Below, in pieces: positions 22,304-35,354 of a stretch of DNA of 64,000 bases. The notes under the pieces are model-generated. The model searched no databases and was not told where the DNA came from. It saw nothing but the letters and a program-made list of their open reading frames with translations. Position 1 is the first letter of the stretch; every line of letters begins with the position of its first letter. The DNA is from Spongilla lacustris (taxonomy: Eukaryota; Porifera; Demospongiae; Spongillida; Spongillidae), in assembly GCA_949361645.1 (NCBI GenBank), contig OX442415.1, forward strand, positions 7,529,573 to 7,593,572, written 5' to 3'. The position numbers were made by a program, and so were the translations under genes.

Positions 22304-23135
22304 ATATATGGGACAGTTTCCGCGAAAATGTCCGAGTTTTATAACATTATAATCTTATAAAAATGCTTCTTGTTTGAGTCGTTATATCTTCCGAACGCTA
22401 AACGGTATCGAATTTCTATTTTCAAAAGTTCATACTACACCATTTCGCTATGATAAATTACATTTTGGAGTCTTGCACTTGCTCCATGCCAGTATTGCAA
22501 CGTTCGATACCCGACCGGGTTCAAACCCGTCATAACTTTGGGTAGGAGTAATCAAATCGCTTCAAATTTGGTTTGTAGGTACAGAGGTCCTATACCTATC
22601 CATTTGTACTGTTCGCTAATTTTTATGCCATCCGTTACGGAGATACAGTTGAACAAACTATGTGCACTTTTTCCCGCTCGTTTCGCGCCTATGATATAAC
22701 AACCGCCTCCCCATACATTGAGCGGGACGCGATTTGCCAAAATCATTGGCACGAATCGAGCGGGATAAAGTGGACGTAGTTTGTTCAACTGTATCTCCGT
22801 AACGAATGGCATAAAAATTAACGAACAGAACAAATCGATAAGTATAGGACCTCTGTACCTACAAACCGAATTTGAAGCGATTTGATTACTCCTACCTAAA
22901 GTTATGGCGGGTTTGAACCTGGTCGGGTATCGAACGTTGCAATACTGGCATGGAGCAAGTGCAAGACTCCAAAATGTAATTTATCATAGAAAAATGGTGT
23001 AATATGAACTTTCGAAAATAGGAAGTTGATAGCGTTTAGCGTTCGGAAGATATAGCGATTCAAACAAGAAGTATTTTTATAAGATTATAATGTTATAAAA
23101 CTCGGACATTTTCGCGGAAACTGTCCCATATATAT
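22304..23135. mobile_element. Long fold-back element, arms about 400 bases
   Basis: The element begins atatgggacagtttccgcg and ends cgcggaaactgtcccatat. The two arms are inverted copies over nearly their whole length (for example 'gcaatactggcatggagcaa' against 'ttgctccatgccagtattgc'), with the turn near 22700-22740. It is bordered by TA-rich sequence, so a TA or TATA target is likely but cannot be proved. It has no coding capacity. Related copies: 59336-60067 (complete) and 43322-43720 (partial). Confidence 0.9.
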
Positions 23136-23819
23136 ATAATTATAATATTATACTGAATACATGTGTAGTGGTCACTGGCGCATGGCGATCGATACAACAG
23201 ATATATAACTGCTGCCGGTGTGGGCGAACTGTACCCCACCCCTTTTATAGGGCTGAATGTCCTACCTATTAGGATAACAAAGGAAACAGGTATAAACCTG
23301 GATATTTTAGTCTAGTGTACAAACCATCCTACCCGGATTGTGCGTTCAGGATATTGGAATACATGTGGTTCATCCCTACATTGCACATTGAAGTTCATGC
23401 GTCAACATGGGTTTTCTTCGACAAAACCAGGGTAGAATCATATCTATTCCTACCCTGGACGCTCAATCCCAGTAAGTTTTTTTTTTTTTTTACACTATTC
23501 CCACTCTGGAAGCAGGATGGTTTTTAGGATGGGTTTTAGTCTGGGTACCCGACTGATCGGTTGTACTATCCGGCACGCAACCACGGAAAGGATAAAAGCT
23601 GTGTATTTTAATTCTAAAATTCTATATGTTCATCTATGTGTGCATGTCAGTATTGGTTTCAACGAGCATTTCAAGTGGCGGAACGACATGCAGCTTTGAC
23701 GACGGATGTAGTAGTAATGGCGTCAACGCGTTTTGAAAATACCACGCTTTTGTACACTGCAAGTCCATATTAGGATTGCATGAAATGTTTCCCAGTATTG
23801 TCATAGATGAAATAAAATG

Positions 23820-25080
23820 TTACGAGGGGGGACATTTTACCCTGGAGGGGGACAGTTTGCTCTAGTGTAGATTGTCCGGGAGGACATTGCACACTAGTGC
23901 AGAATGTCTGGGGGGACATTGTACACTAGTGCAAAACGTCCGGGGGGACAATTTTTAGAGGGGACATTGTACACTACGACACCGGCTTAATGGTCATGTT
24001 CGGGGTCCGGGAATGGTAATGCGATATATTGTGTTTTATTTTTAAATCTGGAATTCCCCATAGCTGTACATGTTGTGTACAAATGTCTAGTTCCGAACTG
24101 GGCGCGTTTAATTCGTCTTGCGATACTTTAGTAGCCAGTTTATCAGCTGACGATGTACATGTAGTTTCAACACATTTGTAATCCTACTTGGCAAAGAGGC
24201 TAAACACAACTCTCTTGTGAGCATACTACGTAAGTCTGCTAAGTATGTATGTACAGGTATCGTCTAGTCTCGTACCCAGACCCGCACTAGTACTCGCGCT
24301 TTCTCGCGTAGTGGTGATGTAATCCATCCGCAGCTGCGAGAGTGGAGACTACTGTAAGTCTGAATGTAATCACACTGTTTTGAAAACCCAATAAGGGACA
24401 AAGTTAAGAAAATGAAAACTGCTAGCTCGGATTCTATCGCCTGGTGCACATGTACAAGGTAATCCTGAATATTATACTCATGAAATGCAATAGTATAGAA
24501 TAGTCATCGGAACTGTGAATTGGTGTGCACAATTTACTACATAACGTCCTCGTTTTTTTACACCACTAAAAGCAAGGTCGTTTCAGGTCATGGTTTATAG
24601 ATAACATGCCCAAAGGTGTTCTTGATCTATGACTATACATGTAACCTGTTGAAGAATGTCAACAAGGATCACTCTCCTGGTAATCAATTGCCAGATGAAA
24701 TGACGTGATTTCCACTGAATTTTCAAGTAAACATATCACCAGACAAAGTCTCTTAGTTTATATGGTTTTGATACATATGTTATTGGGGACTAACTTAATC
24801 AGGCTTACGCATAGTGTGAATTAACATGTGTTCACAGTTACCAATTTACTTTTATTCATTGACATGTAAAATTCAATTTTGCATCTGATCTACGTGTAAA
24901 TCATGTTTGTTCCCTGCAAGTCCATATTAGTGTATGAAAGTTCTCTAGCCTTGATATTATATCATGACATGGGACGTTTTACAATGCAGTTGGCCCCACT
25001 GTAGAATGTCCAGGGGAACATTATATACTAGAGCAAAATGTCCTGGAGACTATTGCATTATACATAATGACACCAGTATG
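23820..25080 (+). repeat. GGGGGACATT minisatellite and its diverged duplicate
   Basis: At 23820-23995, units of about 45 bases of the form 'ggggggacattgtacactagtgcaaaatgtcc' (in pieces: ggggacattgtacactag and tgcaaaacgtccgg) repeat about four times. A diverged two-unit version lies at 24965-25075. Both are preceded by 'ctgcaagtccatattag' (23758 and 24915), so the whole block was duplicated. No gene is seen between them. Confidence 0.65.
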
Positions 25081-26180
25081 CAACTGTATCTGTTTTCTCA
25101 TTGTGTTGTTTTGTACCCATGCATATTGTAGCTTGTTTTGAGTTTTGGATATGTTGCTCACGTTCTGAAGGCACAACAACTAGTAATTTTTGTATAATAT
25201 GCATCAATGTGATGCTCTGAACAAATAAGTAAACGAACACTAATATGGCATACTCATTAGAGGCTTAATGCTATTAAACCACTACTGCATTCATAATTTT
25301 AAAAATGAGCACATTGCTAACAAGGTGATGGTGATGGAGGTATTCTTTTGTGGGGAAGTGAAATGCTTTTATTGCGAACAGTAACTCATTTTATGTGAGA
25401 TGCAAGGATTGATTATATAAAAAGAAATCCTTTGTCAGTTAGAAGCACAAATGGAGCTAATCAATGCAAGTTTAAAAGCATCCATGCCTGGCAAGTCCCA
25501 ACATTTGAGTAATTGTAACTCCCTAGCCACTAGTCAAAATTTTCTGTTACTTTGCGCCAAATCCAAATTCATGCAGTTGTACAGTGTATGCATTACAGAT
25601 CTACCTAAATTTGGTTGTACTGTTCAATGTAATGTTATGATGTGTACTTGCAACTCTGCAGGTTCACTTGGAGGACGAGACAACTGGGATGTTGCAGTTG
25701 GTGAAAGCAGGTAATTACATGATGCCTGTAAAGAATAGCACTAAATGTACATTACTGAACTGCACATTAGTGAACTCGCATGATCATTCATGTTTGCAAT
25801 TGCAATGGGCTGAGCTGCACAATCATTGTATGCATTCTCAGTTGCACATGTTTGTGAATCGTCTTGAATGTGAATGTGGATCACACATGAGTTTTCAAGC
25901 TGTGTCTTGATGTACATGTATGTTGCATGAAGCTTTGGACAAACACATATATGCCCTGAAAGTACATTGTACAAAGCTTTTATGGCTTGCATCTTGAAAT
26001 TCATGCATACTGTATGCTTAGAAAGTGGTGCAGATAGCAGTTGTGGTTTTTAAAATACTGCACTTGCTAAAATGATGCTATTTTTTCTTTTCAAAACACC
26101 ACATTTATCGTTGTTTATTAATAACACATCAGTTATAATATCCACATACTGCTCCTGTGTTACACATGTACATGTACATG
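25081..26180. other. Non-coding stretch with one exon-like segment
   Basis: At about 25660-25710 a segment encoding VHLEDETTGMLQLVKA is bracketed by an acceptor-like ctctgcag and a donor-like gtaatt. It is only 52 bases long and has no partner exon in view, so it is a weak candidate. The rest shows nothing I can support. Confidence 0.25.
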
Positions 26181-26182
26181 TA

Positions 26183-26310
26183 AGTAGGGTGTGAAACCGT
26201 TTATCAGGTTATTTGGGTTAATCAGAAAGTCGCAAAAACCTATCTATTCAAATAGTAATTTTTTTTGCATTACTTGGAAAAATCAGTTATTGGATTTTTT
26301 CTATTCAACA
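26183..26310 (+). repeat. Terminal-type repeat related to 54480-54625
   Basis: It starts 'agtagggtgtgaaaccg' and continues 'ttatcaggttatttgggtta'. The reverse complement of 54480-54625 reads 'tagggtgtgtaaccggtt' and then 'ttcgggttattcgg'. These look like ends of one decayed element family. Confidence 0.5.
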
Positions 26311-26499
26311 TAGGTATTTGATGTCCACATCCACAATTCACCCATTGTTTCTTTTTACAACGATACGCGTTTATGATATACTTCTAATTTGAAAAGTAAC
26401 ATAACATCAGTCAGTGTTTATGTTACTATTTATATATATACTTGGGGATGGCACCGATTGTACGATAAATTTCAATTATTGCTTATTGGACTCTTCCAG

Positions 26500-26765
26500 T
26501 ATTTACCCCTACACTGAGATATACAAGTAGATGACAAATAATGGTGTACAGGGGGTATAGGGAATATGTCCTGGGGGGTTAGAAGGCATAAGAAGTTTGT
26601 CCAGGGGGAGTGGAACAACATGGAAGCTTGTCCATGAGGGGCATTTCTGGGGGGAAGGGGGGGGGGGGGGTCACGATATAATATAAGCTTGTCCATGCAG
26701 TATATATTTTCCTGAGAGGGTACGTTTGCAATTATTGTCATCTGTAGGGGTGTACAGTTAAATAA
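26500..26765 (+). repeat. Dispersed repeat related to 11170-11365
   Basis: Contains the same 'aagcttgtcca' units and the terminal 'gtttgcaattattgtcat' and 'taaataatgga' strings, plus a G-run at about 26657-26670. Confidence 0.6.
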
Positions 26766-26889
26766 TGGAACAGCCCGTTACATGTATGGGCTGTCATTGA
26801 AGTTATTCGAACTAGCCAACATATCTCCCTTCTCACAAGTCATGACGAAGGACCAGCTACAAATCAGAGCGAGTTCACTTAGTACATTT

Positions 26890-27345
26890 CACAACGAGCT
26901 TGTTTCCTGCATCAATCTGGTGTGATTTGGGTAGCTGTGGTTGTATCGTGATGGGGGTAGCTTTGGTTGGGTATCTAGTGTGATGGGGGTGCATCTGGTG
27001 TGATGGGGGTAGCTGTGGTTATGTGGGACAGTGTCTGGTGTGATGGGAGTAGCAGGGGTAGGGAGTCTGGTGTAATTTGGGTAGCTGTTGTATGCAGCGT
27101 GCATCTGGTGTGAAGGGGTAGCTGTGGTTGTGTTGTGTGGTTTGTACATGTAGTTGTGGTTGAGTGCTGAGTGACAACCATAACTCAGAGAGCAGAAAAC
27201 TGGCAAATTGTAAAAACCTATTCAGAAAATCGATTTTATTTTTTCAAGTACTCAGAAAAATTGATTTTTAGATCCTGAAAACCCTGTAAAATCGATTTGT
27301 ACTAGATTAAAAAATAAAGATTTTCATTATTCAGGTGAGGTTACA
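26890..27345 (+). repeat. Minisatellite-bearing element, copy B
   Basis: Units of 'tctggtgtgatgggggtagc' repeat about eight times. The 'gagcagaaaac..ggcaaattgt' block follows, then 'aaaattgattttt' motifs and the end 'cattattcaggtgaggtta'. Same order as copy A (17001-17395). Confidence 0.75.
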
Positions 27346-28159
27346 CACCATGCATTCCCAATATCACCTGCCCTTCAGTGCATAGTACTCCAGCAATTGC
27401 TAAAAACAATAAATTATTCTCCAAATAACAGGAAAATAATAAAGGTCTTTATTTGCCTAGTGCTGCCATAGAGCATATCTCCACTACCTTTTCAAGCATT
27501 ACTTTGTCAAGTGAGTGAATTAAATTTCATGTCATGTATGTTATATATACATTAATTGTAATAGGTGTAGATTGTAGAAGGTTGAAGTCTGTGTTTCATG
27601 CTACATGATGGTCGTACCAATAAAGTGCTTAGTCCCATTGGTCAATAGTTGTAGTAGTGGATAACTATAACTTGGTTTCACTCAGATGCAGGCATGCATG
27701 CATGGTTTAGACTTTAGGTTACTGGCCTGGATGGCAGCACTGTGGCATGAAGAGGGGAGAGAGATACATAAAATAATTACACAGCATTCAAAGAGCCTGG
27801 CATAGTGTACACATAGCTGCTACAGTTCAATTAGCAATCTAGTGTTGTGTCTTCCGACCATGATTGTATCTATACTATACTATAAAGTCACCCCTAGTGC
27901 ATGCTGCAAACCTGTGATGTACTGTGGTTACTTAGGCAATGCAGCATCTCAGGTGTGCAGCAGCAGTCTTGGAAAAATCAAAGTGGTCAGACAGGATGGT
28001 CCAAAGTAAGGAACTTGGCATAGCTATCAGGCAGGCTAAACTTGACCTTCCTTATACCAATTATTGTTAAAAAATGTGACCATAAATACAGCAGCATAAA
28101 ATAATTGGTGTGCATTGTGCAGAGGTTTTACAATACAAAATGTTCACACCTCTTTATAG
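27346..28159. other. Non-coding stretch
   Basis: No exon recognised. It may hold the intron upstream of the terminal exon at 28160, for which a polypyrimidine tract and acceptor are visible. Confidence 0.35.
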
Positions 28160-28502
28160 CAAAAGATCATTTGATGATGCCTACCGCAAAGACCAGGTAC
28201 CATTCAAAGGCTGTTTGAGTGATGCTATAACATCTGTGAAAAGGAGCATATCTAGCCTCACTCGTAACTGCAACAGCGTATGGATTGAAATAACATCTGA
28301 TGGTGAGAATGGACTCCAAGACCACTGGAATTCCAAATATAAACGCCTAGGTATGAAAACCATTGCCTGGGTGTACATTACCACGAGTGAAAAGTCATGC
28401 AAAGCTGCCAAGAAGCAACTTGTTGCGCATTATGACTTAAAGTCCAAAGGTACAGGTATACTTGATAATGAAAGAAGCTGTGGTGGTCCTCTTGGGAGCT
28501 GA
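28160..28502 (+). CDS. Unrecognised protein, probable terminal exon
   Basis: A plus-strand frame with no stop runs to TGA at 28500-28502. Upstream, ttcacacctctttatag is a good acceptor, so the exon probably starts at 28160; alternatively an ATG at 28110 starts the frame. Visible segments are KGCLSDAITSVKRSISSL, WIEITSDGENGLQDHWNSKY, MKTIAWVYITTSEKSC and ERSCGGPLGS. The composition is that of a normal globular protein (balanced charge, no low complexity). An AATAAA lies 42 bases after the stop. I do not recognise the family and assign no function; upstream exons are not identified. Confidence 0.5.
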
Positions 28503-28543
28503 AAACCATATGTGGTATATGTTGCATGGAGGTAGACTCATTC

Positions 28544-28549
28544 AATAAA
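28544..28549 (+). promoter_or_regulatory. Poly(A) signal AATAAA
   Basis: A canonical hexamer (ttcAATAAAtg) 42 bases after the stop codon of the unrecognised exon, followed by a T/G-rich stretch near 28558-28570. This supports the exon being the 3' end of a transcribed gene. Confidence 0.5.
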
Positions 28550-29519
28550 TGTTACACATTTTGTATTGTAAATAATTGTGAATGTTTTAGCACTACTATA
28601 GTTATACAATTAAGTATTCGTATCACTATACATGTATGTACCTGGATTTAAACAAGCTGATGAGATGATTGGCATGGTTCCATGGGTTAACCTCTGCCCT
28701 TGTGCAACTGTGTGATGGATAATGCCTTAGAACGCTCACCATCACAGTTTAGATCAGGAGACGTGGAACATGCAAAGGTGGACAACCAGTTACACATTGA
28801 TTAAGGATTTGAAGACTACAACCATCCATGGCAAACGTAGCCTGGTCCAATATCTTTTGTATTTTCCATTTCTTTGTGGATGTTTATTCTAACAGCTCTA
28901 AAAATCAAATTTATGAAACTAAAACATTTAATGATACACATTGTAGAAAACTAAATACTGAACTACACTAAACAAGTATATAGCAAATCTCTAGCATTCT
29001 GGTGCATCAGTGTAATGCCCAAGTAGCAGTATATTGAGGCTAACACCTCACTGACAGGCCAAATCTGATGGATAGCTTCTTTTCCACATACCCTTCGGCC
29101 TCATTTCCTCCGAATACCTCAACAACCAATTGGGACACATACAAATGGGACACAAATACCTCAACAACCAATGGGACAACATATTCAACCTCTTATTGCA
29201 TGGGGAACGTTTATTTTGGAGTGTTTGTCCTGCTCTCCGAGCTCAGCAGTATAACCTGACACTCCCAATAAAAAGTTTGTGTTGAGCATTTTGATGGCTT
29301 TCAGCTGTTGCTAAACATGAGACCCTTAGTTGAGGTGACCCCACAACCTCTTTCACTATGGAAAAAGACAGTTATAAACTGGGTGTATTTGTACTGTATA
29401 CGCAGAGTTGTACACCAAAACGTATATAATGGATGTTATACAATAAGTGTATATTACAAGCGTATAACAAGTGTAATACTGTTATACACAGTTATACACA
29501 TCGTTGAGGTAAGTGTGTG
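28550..29519. other. Non-coding stretch
   Basis: A short tandem of 'acctcaacaaccaatgggac' type appears near 29116-29180. No gene is supported. Confidence 0.35.
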
Positions 29520-29883
29520 TGCGGAAAGATTGTGATTGACAATGGCTATGCAAACTGAGGCGAACTGCAACCTGCGTGCGATGGCGTATTCATTAATTTT
29601 TGTTGTGAGTGTAACGGATACAAACTTTATAATCGTGAAAAATTGTTAATTTGACAGACCTGCTTTATCCATTCGATTCAGCCAGATTTGTGACACACTC
29701 TTTGGTGTTTGGCGCCCATGCAAGCTTACATTGGTAGTGACAGCACTTCTCAATGCAATCTAGTTGGATCACTCTTGTTTTAGATTATAGTTTCAAAAGG
29801 TAAAGGGCATGTAAGAATTCCATGGGGGATTGGTGGCAAAGTAACTAATGAGCAATTATTGCGTTACGTCACGCCGCATACGT
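29520..29883 (-). repeat. EF-hand intron copy, left of the 8.1-kb insertion
   Basis: Matches 15200-15560 in the same orientation and 41950-42280 in reverse: 'gattcagccagatttgtgac', 'tctttggtgtttggcgccc' and 'gcgttacgtcacgccgca'. The match breaks at 29883 and resumes at 38005. Confidence 0.85.
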
Positions 29884-31849
29884 CACGGTTGTTCAATTCC
29901 ATTGAAACATTGGAAACTAGGTTTAGAAAAGCAGGGCCGTAGGAACGAAAGAAAAAGTGGTCCAGCTAATGCATGCGTAAGTAGGGGCGGGTCTGGGGCG
30001 GAGCCCCAGCCTTTTTTTTTGTTATTTTTTTGTACGATTTGGTGCAATTGCGAATTGATGAAAACATATCTGATCAGTGTGTAAATGAGAGAACTATATA
30101 CAGTAAATGCCACTGACGAACTCGTTGAAGCTTGAAAGGGATAGCTATAGAGCATCACTTCTCTCTTTATAGGTTATTGCATTTGTGACATACTTGAACG
30201 AAATAAGGCGGTATGCTTTCACTCTTCTCAGATCTGAAGCACTGCATGCATGCGCTCACTAATAGCTTTGGTAGCAGGGCTAACAAAAATCAGTGCTAAT
30301 ACAGGTAAAGACTAAAGCAGTATATACATTCAGTCTCGTAATGCAACCAAGACTACTTTGTAGCCTATGATTAAATTTATAGGCGACTATATATGATTGT
30401 GACTCTCGCCATCATGATCAGCCCTATTTGGTCATGTACAGATCTAAGTACAGATATACATTTACATGGGCATCCAAGGCTCTCTTCACCAGTCTTGATG
30501 GAAGCCAGAAGGCTCTGCTTTTCCAACAGAACCTTGTGGGCTAGAAGAATGCTCAAGAATTTAACTCTGATGCATGCAATGACGGCGCGTCTGGCAGTTT
30601 ATATACAATTACATCACACCGGCTTCATAGTTTCCTGTATGTATATGGAGACTGAGCAGAACACCCGCACGCATTAGCCATTAACACCATGATATATTTA
30701 TATGCGCATATGCATAAATTAATGTGTAGTTATAGTACTACAGTGCAGTGTACACTAACATTCATGATTGACGCAACTGTAGCCCGGTAAAGAGTTATGC
30801 AAAGATTAATTAATTAACGATTAATAATTTTTCGTTCGGGTAAAAAACTGGTCTGGCCATGGCCTGACCGGCCGGAGTAGGTACTTGGATAAATCACGTA
30901 ACTACCGTAAAAAATTGTTTCCCAAAAATTGTGCCGTAATTTTTGACTGCCGGAGAGGATTGATTTGTGGCGATCGATTGTTTGTGCTGGTTTTGAGTTC
31001 TGTTGTGCTTGCTATATTCTATAAAGGTAGCCCATGGCTTCTTTTAGCATTTGCTATTCGTTGTATACGGTGAAATGATTCGCAGTAGTAAGTTGTGGGC
31101 GTGTCAAAAAAGGGTATGGTTTGCTGGTTATAGAATTTTGTAGCGCATTGAATGGGTTCCATGAAATACATATGAAGGCATTAAGGACACCTAGTTGCAT
31201 TACTCATTTAAGTATGAGGGCAATCAGACGATGCGCAGGGTGTTGTCTCGAAGCCTCCACGAACGGCTTCATATGGTTTAAGATACGCGATTATCGTGAA
31301 AGCTAATAGCTTTTATGACAGTGGGACGTCATACTTATTTGCCTTAATGTTACAAAGATATGTTTTTCACTTTATTTTACGTAGGTAGAGAGTGTTAACG
31401 AGGTGTTCTATATAAAACGCACCTTATCGTTGCCGTGGGTTCTTTAGCTAGATTATTTTCAGACTCTGCTGCTTATGTAGTAAAAGCACCTTGCATATCT
31501 CGAGATTCTGATTTAGCGCAGTGCACTTATCAATCAAACCAATTTAATCAAAATTTGTCATAGCAACATGCAATGTGAGCTAATTATTCGTATTTTAATA
31601 CTATGTTTATGAAATTCTATATTTTTATTCAACACTTCTGTGTGTACTTGCATGGATAATGAAGACTGTTGCTGATGATTTGAAAAGAATTTTATTTTTA
31701 CCATTTTAAGAGTTACATTTAATGAACGTAACTAACTGTAAGCACCCATGATACGAAAGGGGCTTGGTGTTTTTACATCCACACTAACATAGCATCCCAA
31801 CGTTTAGAAAATACAAGAAGTATCATATAATTATTGAGCACTCTGCTGG

Positions 31850-32660
31850 AAGCAGTCTCAACACTACACCTGATGTGTTGCGGTGGGCAATACGTCATAA
31901 TGTCAAAATTTTACAAGGTGTTGGGCTGAAGTACAGGTGTTTCTCAATGAGCAGTTTATAGTGTCTGTTGACACAGCTGAAAATGTAGCTGTTCCTCTAC
32001 CAGTTTTGAATACAGAGCTGGATAAATGTAATGTGCAATCCACCATATGTTAAGAACTGATTAAACTTAAAATTAATAAAACAGCTAAACTAAGAAATTC
32101 CTAAGTGGCACATACCAGCAGTTTATTGTAAATATAAAAAGTTGCTGTCTGTACACAAGGGATGTAAGATAACACAGAGGAGATTTGCAAAACAAAATCA
32201 CTGATTTGGTTCAAAACATAGAATTACATGTAAGTAATGAAGAATTGCTACATCGATTATCAAGCTCAAATATCATCATGACCAGAAATGATAGCAAGAC
32301 ATATAGCACTGCTTGCTGCAAGGCTATTTACTATTGCCTCCAATATGCAACACCCATAACACATGTGTGTAATGTGATTAGCGCAATGCTTTTTGAATTG
32401 GTGGGTACAACTATTGATAGTCTTTCTCATAGCAGTACAGTATATCAATGTGTAGATTAGGGATCATCAGTGATATTCAGGTAAGTGAAGTAATGTATGC
32501 AAATAAAAATCTCACTTTTTCATGGGACTCAACAACAGTTGATGCATGGGACATCAATGACCTCCATATCAGTGTGCACACTGTGCCAGTAACTTCGTAT
32601 GTACTGCAATTAGGTGCTATAGCCTCTGGTCAAACAGAAGACTATGTTTCACATCAGTGA
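31850..32660 (+). pseudogene. Transposase-like coding relic inside the 8.1-kb element
   Basis: Interrupted plus-strand frames include TPDVLRWAIRHNVKILQGVG (about 31868), then LGIISDIQVSEVMYANKNL and WDSTTVDAWDINDLHISV with YVLQLGAIASGQTEDYVSH near 32455-32655. An acidic WD.TT..... motif with a downstream .L..GAI..G...DY. block resembles an uncharacterised sponge/cnidarian transposon protein family, recalled from memory only. Stops and frameshifts separate the blocks. That it is the transposase of the surrounding element is inference from position. Confidence 0.45.
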
Positions 32661-34680
32661 TATAGCTTGACTCATATGATTTCTGTATTCAGTTGCAGAA
32701 TTCATTTTTATATGTAAGGCCAACAATACTTAACCATTTCAAAAATACCTTAACCGACAGAGTTGCTGAGCAAAAACAAAATATTCGGCATCATAGACAC
32801 ATTATTTCAGTGAAAAGTACTGGTAAAGTTCCCACTGTTACTGGACACAGGAAGACATTGAGGAAGAAGGGGAAGATGAAAAAATATGCATATTACAGCT
32901 GTATTACTGGAAATATTATTTTTGTTGATTTTCCTGACATGTGAAATGCCTTTTTCATTGAATGGTAAAATTTTGTTTCCGAGAACATGATATATATACA
33001 TTTGGCTATATGTTTCTATATCGCTACCATGAGCAGCCTGTATATTTGGCATGATTTTATGCATAATATCGGCTGTAGTACCTTCTAAAAAGGATTTTTA
33101 TATGCAGGTATGTGTGGCAGTTACTCCTTATATATTTGGCTGCAGTAGCATATTTGGTAAGATCATTGTAGCAAATATAAGTTAAACCGGCACAGTTTTT
33201 TTTTGCGCGGTCATTCAATTCCATATACATTCAAAAGTACCGCTTTATGCTGCCGTATTGACCGAATGAAAAAAGATGATATGATAAGTAATATACCGTT
33301 GGAATGCACATTTTTTACTCTTTTTAGAACCATGCGAATTGTTGCAAAAATATCAATTTGAAAAAAATATCCAAGTACCTAGCCGGAGTGGCTGCTACGG
33401 CCCTGAAAAGTAATATTGAATCGTACTTGCGTCATCCCTTAGCAACCACCCCGACAATGAAATGACCTTTGGAATCAATGTACAGCAAAATACGGTACTA
33501 TTGACAAGTTTATTGCACGGTATACTACTGTGACCTGTACTCTTTGTATGGTGCTAATCACGTGCTCGGGCCGCACTCCCACAAAGAACTGTGGCCTTCG
33601 ATATAACGGCCTACCTCAAAAGAACACCCCTCAGACCGAAAAACCAACGTGGAATGTACAGCTAAGGCATGTGCGTACCGTTTTTTTGGGTAGGCTAATT
33701 GAGAACGATAATTTTTGCGAAGTTATACACGAACAAAACGCCTATTATTTTTTTGCGGTTTTCGAGCGTTTATAATGATTGTTTTATCGTTTTGGGTGGT
33801 GGTACAACTAAAGTGATGTTGTACTAAGTGTTAGAAAGAGGTGCTTTACTATATGGACACAAGTCGTTAGAGCTTGTCATTCATGCATGGTGTGGTACTG
33901 GTATGGTGTGGTACTGGTGGAACAGGCTGAACTTTGCATGCTCCCCAAGTAGGCCAAATCCTGTAGTTAGCTCATGTTGGAAAATCTCAGGGCAGTTAAG
34001 GCCTGGGTATCCTGTACATTGACATTATTTAGTGAAAATTTTTTATTTGATGACCAATAATTATAGCTTTTATATCTTTGGATAGCCCTGATTGAGACCT
34101 ACACTATATATTATGACGCAATTACCTCACGTGATACTGCTAAGGATTATTCTATTAAAACTTTACCTACAAACGCGGTGATGATGCCAAGGTATTTATG
34201 ATTCGTGATTACACCAGTATGAAGACCAGTACAACTAGAATACATTTTCTGAAAGACGTATCGAAAATTCATCTCTGATGGGAAAATAATTATACTAAAG
34301 CTCTTTCATCGCCGCCATTTTGGCCGCTTTATTACAATTATTTAGCGTAGCAAAGCTATTGGCAACTACGTCTAACGGCCAAATTGTGTGTAAGTGACTG
34401 TTAGATGGTACCAATTTATAATATTCACTGAAAAGGTTCCGCTTCATTATAGCGTTATCTATCCTTTATTAACTTAATTTCAGCGCGCGCCGCACGTTGG
34501 TGTGGAAACAGAAGATTGCACGTATGGCGGGATTTTGCTGCTGCTGTGCATGTATGAATGTTTGAAAGCCAGTCTATGTATACATATTCATAACACTCCA
34601 TGTACACGTACACCACAATGAATAAGTCGTTTGTTGACTGTGGCTTTGCTCAGGTTGCCATCAGAGAGCTTTCTGTAGCC

Positions 34681-34692
34681 ACACACACAGAA

Positions 34693-34743
<51 letters not shown>

Positions 34744-34889
34744 TGCACATACACACACACACACGCACACACGCACACGCATGCACACACACGAATGCAC
34801 ACATACACATGCACACGCATGCACACACACACAGTGACACACACATACAGTGACACACACACAGTGACACACACACACAGTGACACACA

Positions 34890-34920
<31 letters not shown>

Positions 34921-34925
34921 ACACA
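34681..34925. repeat. CA microsatellite, about 245 bases
   Basis: Pure (ca)n runs alternate with 'cacgcatgcacac' and 'cacagtgacacac' variants; the cagtgacacaca unit itself repeats five times near 34832-34900. All open frames over it on both strands are artefacts. Confidence 0.95.
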
Positions 34926-35354
34926 GAATAGGGCAGGACAAAAATAGACATAGTGAAGAGAGCAAACAGGTTCCAGACTGTTTCTCCTGATTTTGCTGCA
35001 TCAACATACTATTCTGTTAAAAAAAGAACAACACTTCAGCAATTTCAGTGTAAAACCATATCATTCAAAGCTTTAATAGAAAGTGGTCTAAACAAACAGA
35101 TCTTAAGGTCTACATGACAAAACAAGTCCAAGTCTAAACATGCTGGTACCTAACATCAGCTCTTCCGGGAGCATCTTCTCACTGATGACACTTGTGAAGA
35201 CTGCATAAAACTTGTGCTGAGGGTATTTGGAATCTGCAAAACAGAAGGGTTCAAGTGAGGCTAGTGCAACACAATGCCTTGTGGCAGGACTTCAAAAAAC
35301 CTATGAGACTATCCAGCACAAGCCATTTGTTGAAACAATTGTGAATGACTGCCC

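Noticed and set aside
34588..35007. Long open frames rich in Cys/Val or Thr/His over 34.6-35.0 kb
   Set aside because: They are translations of the CA/GT microsatellite in several frames on both strands; no start context or splice signals.
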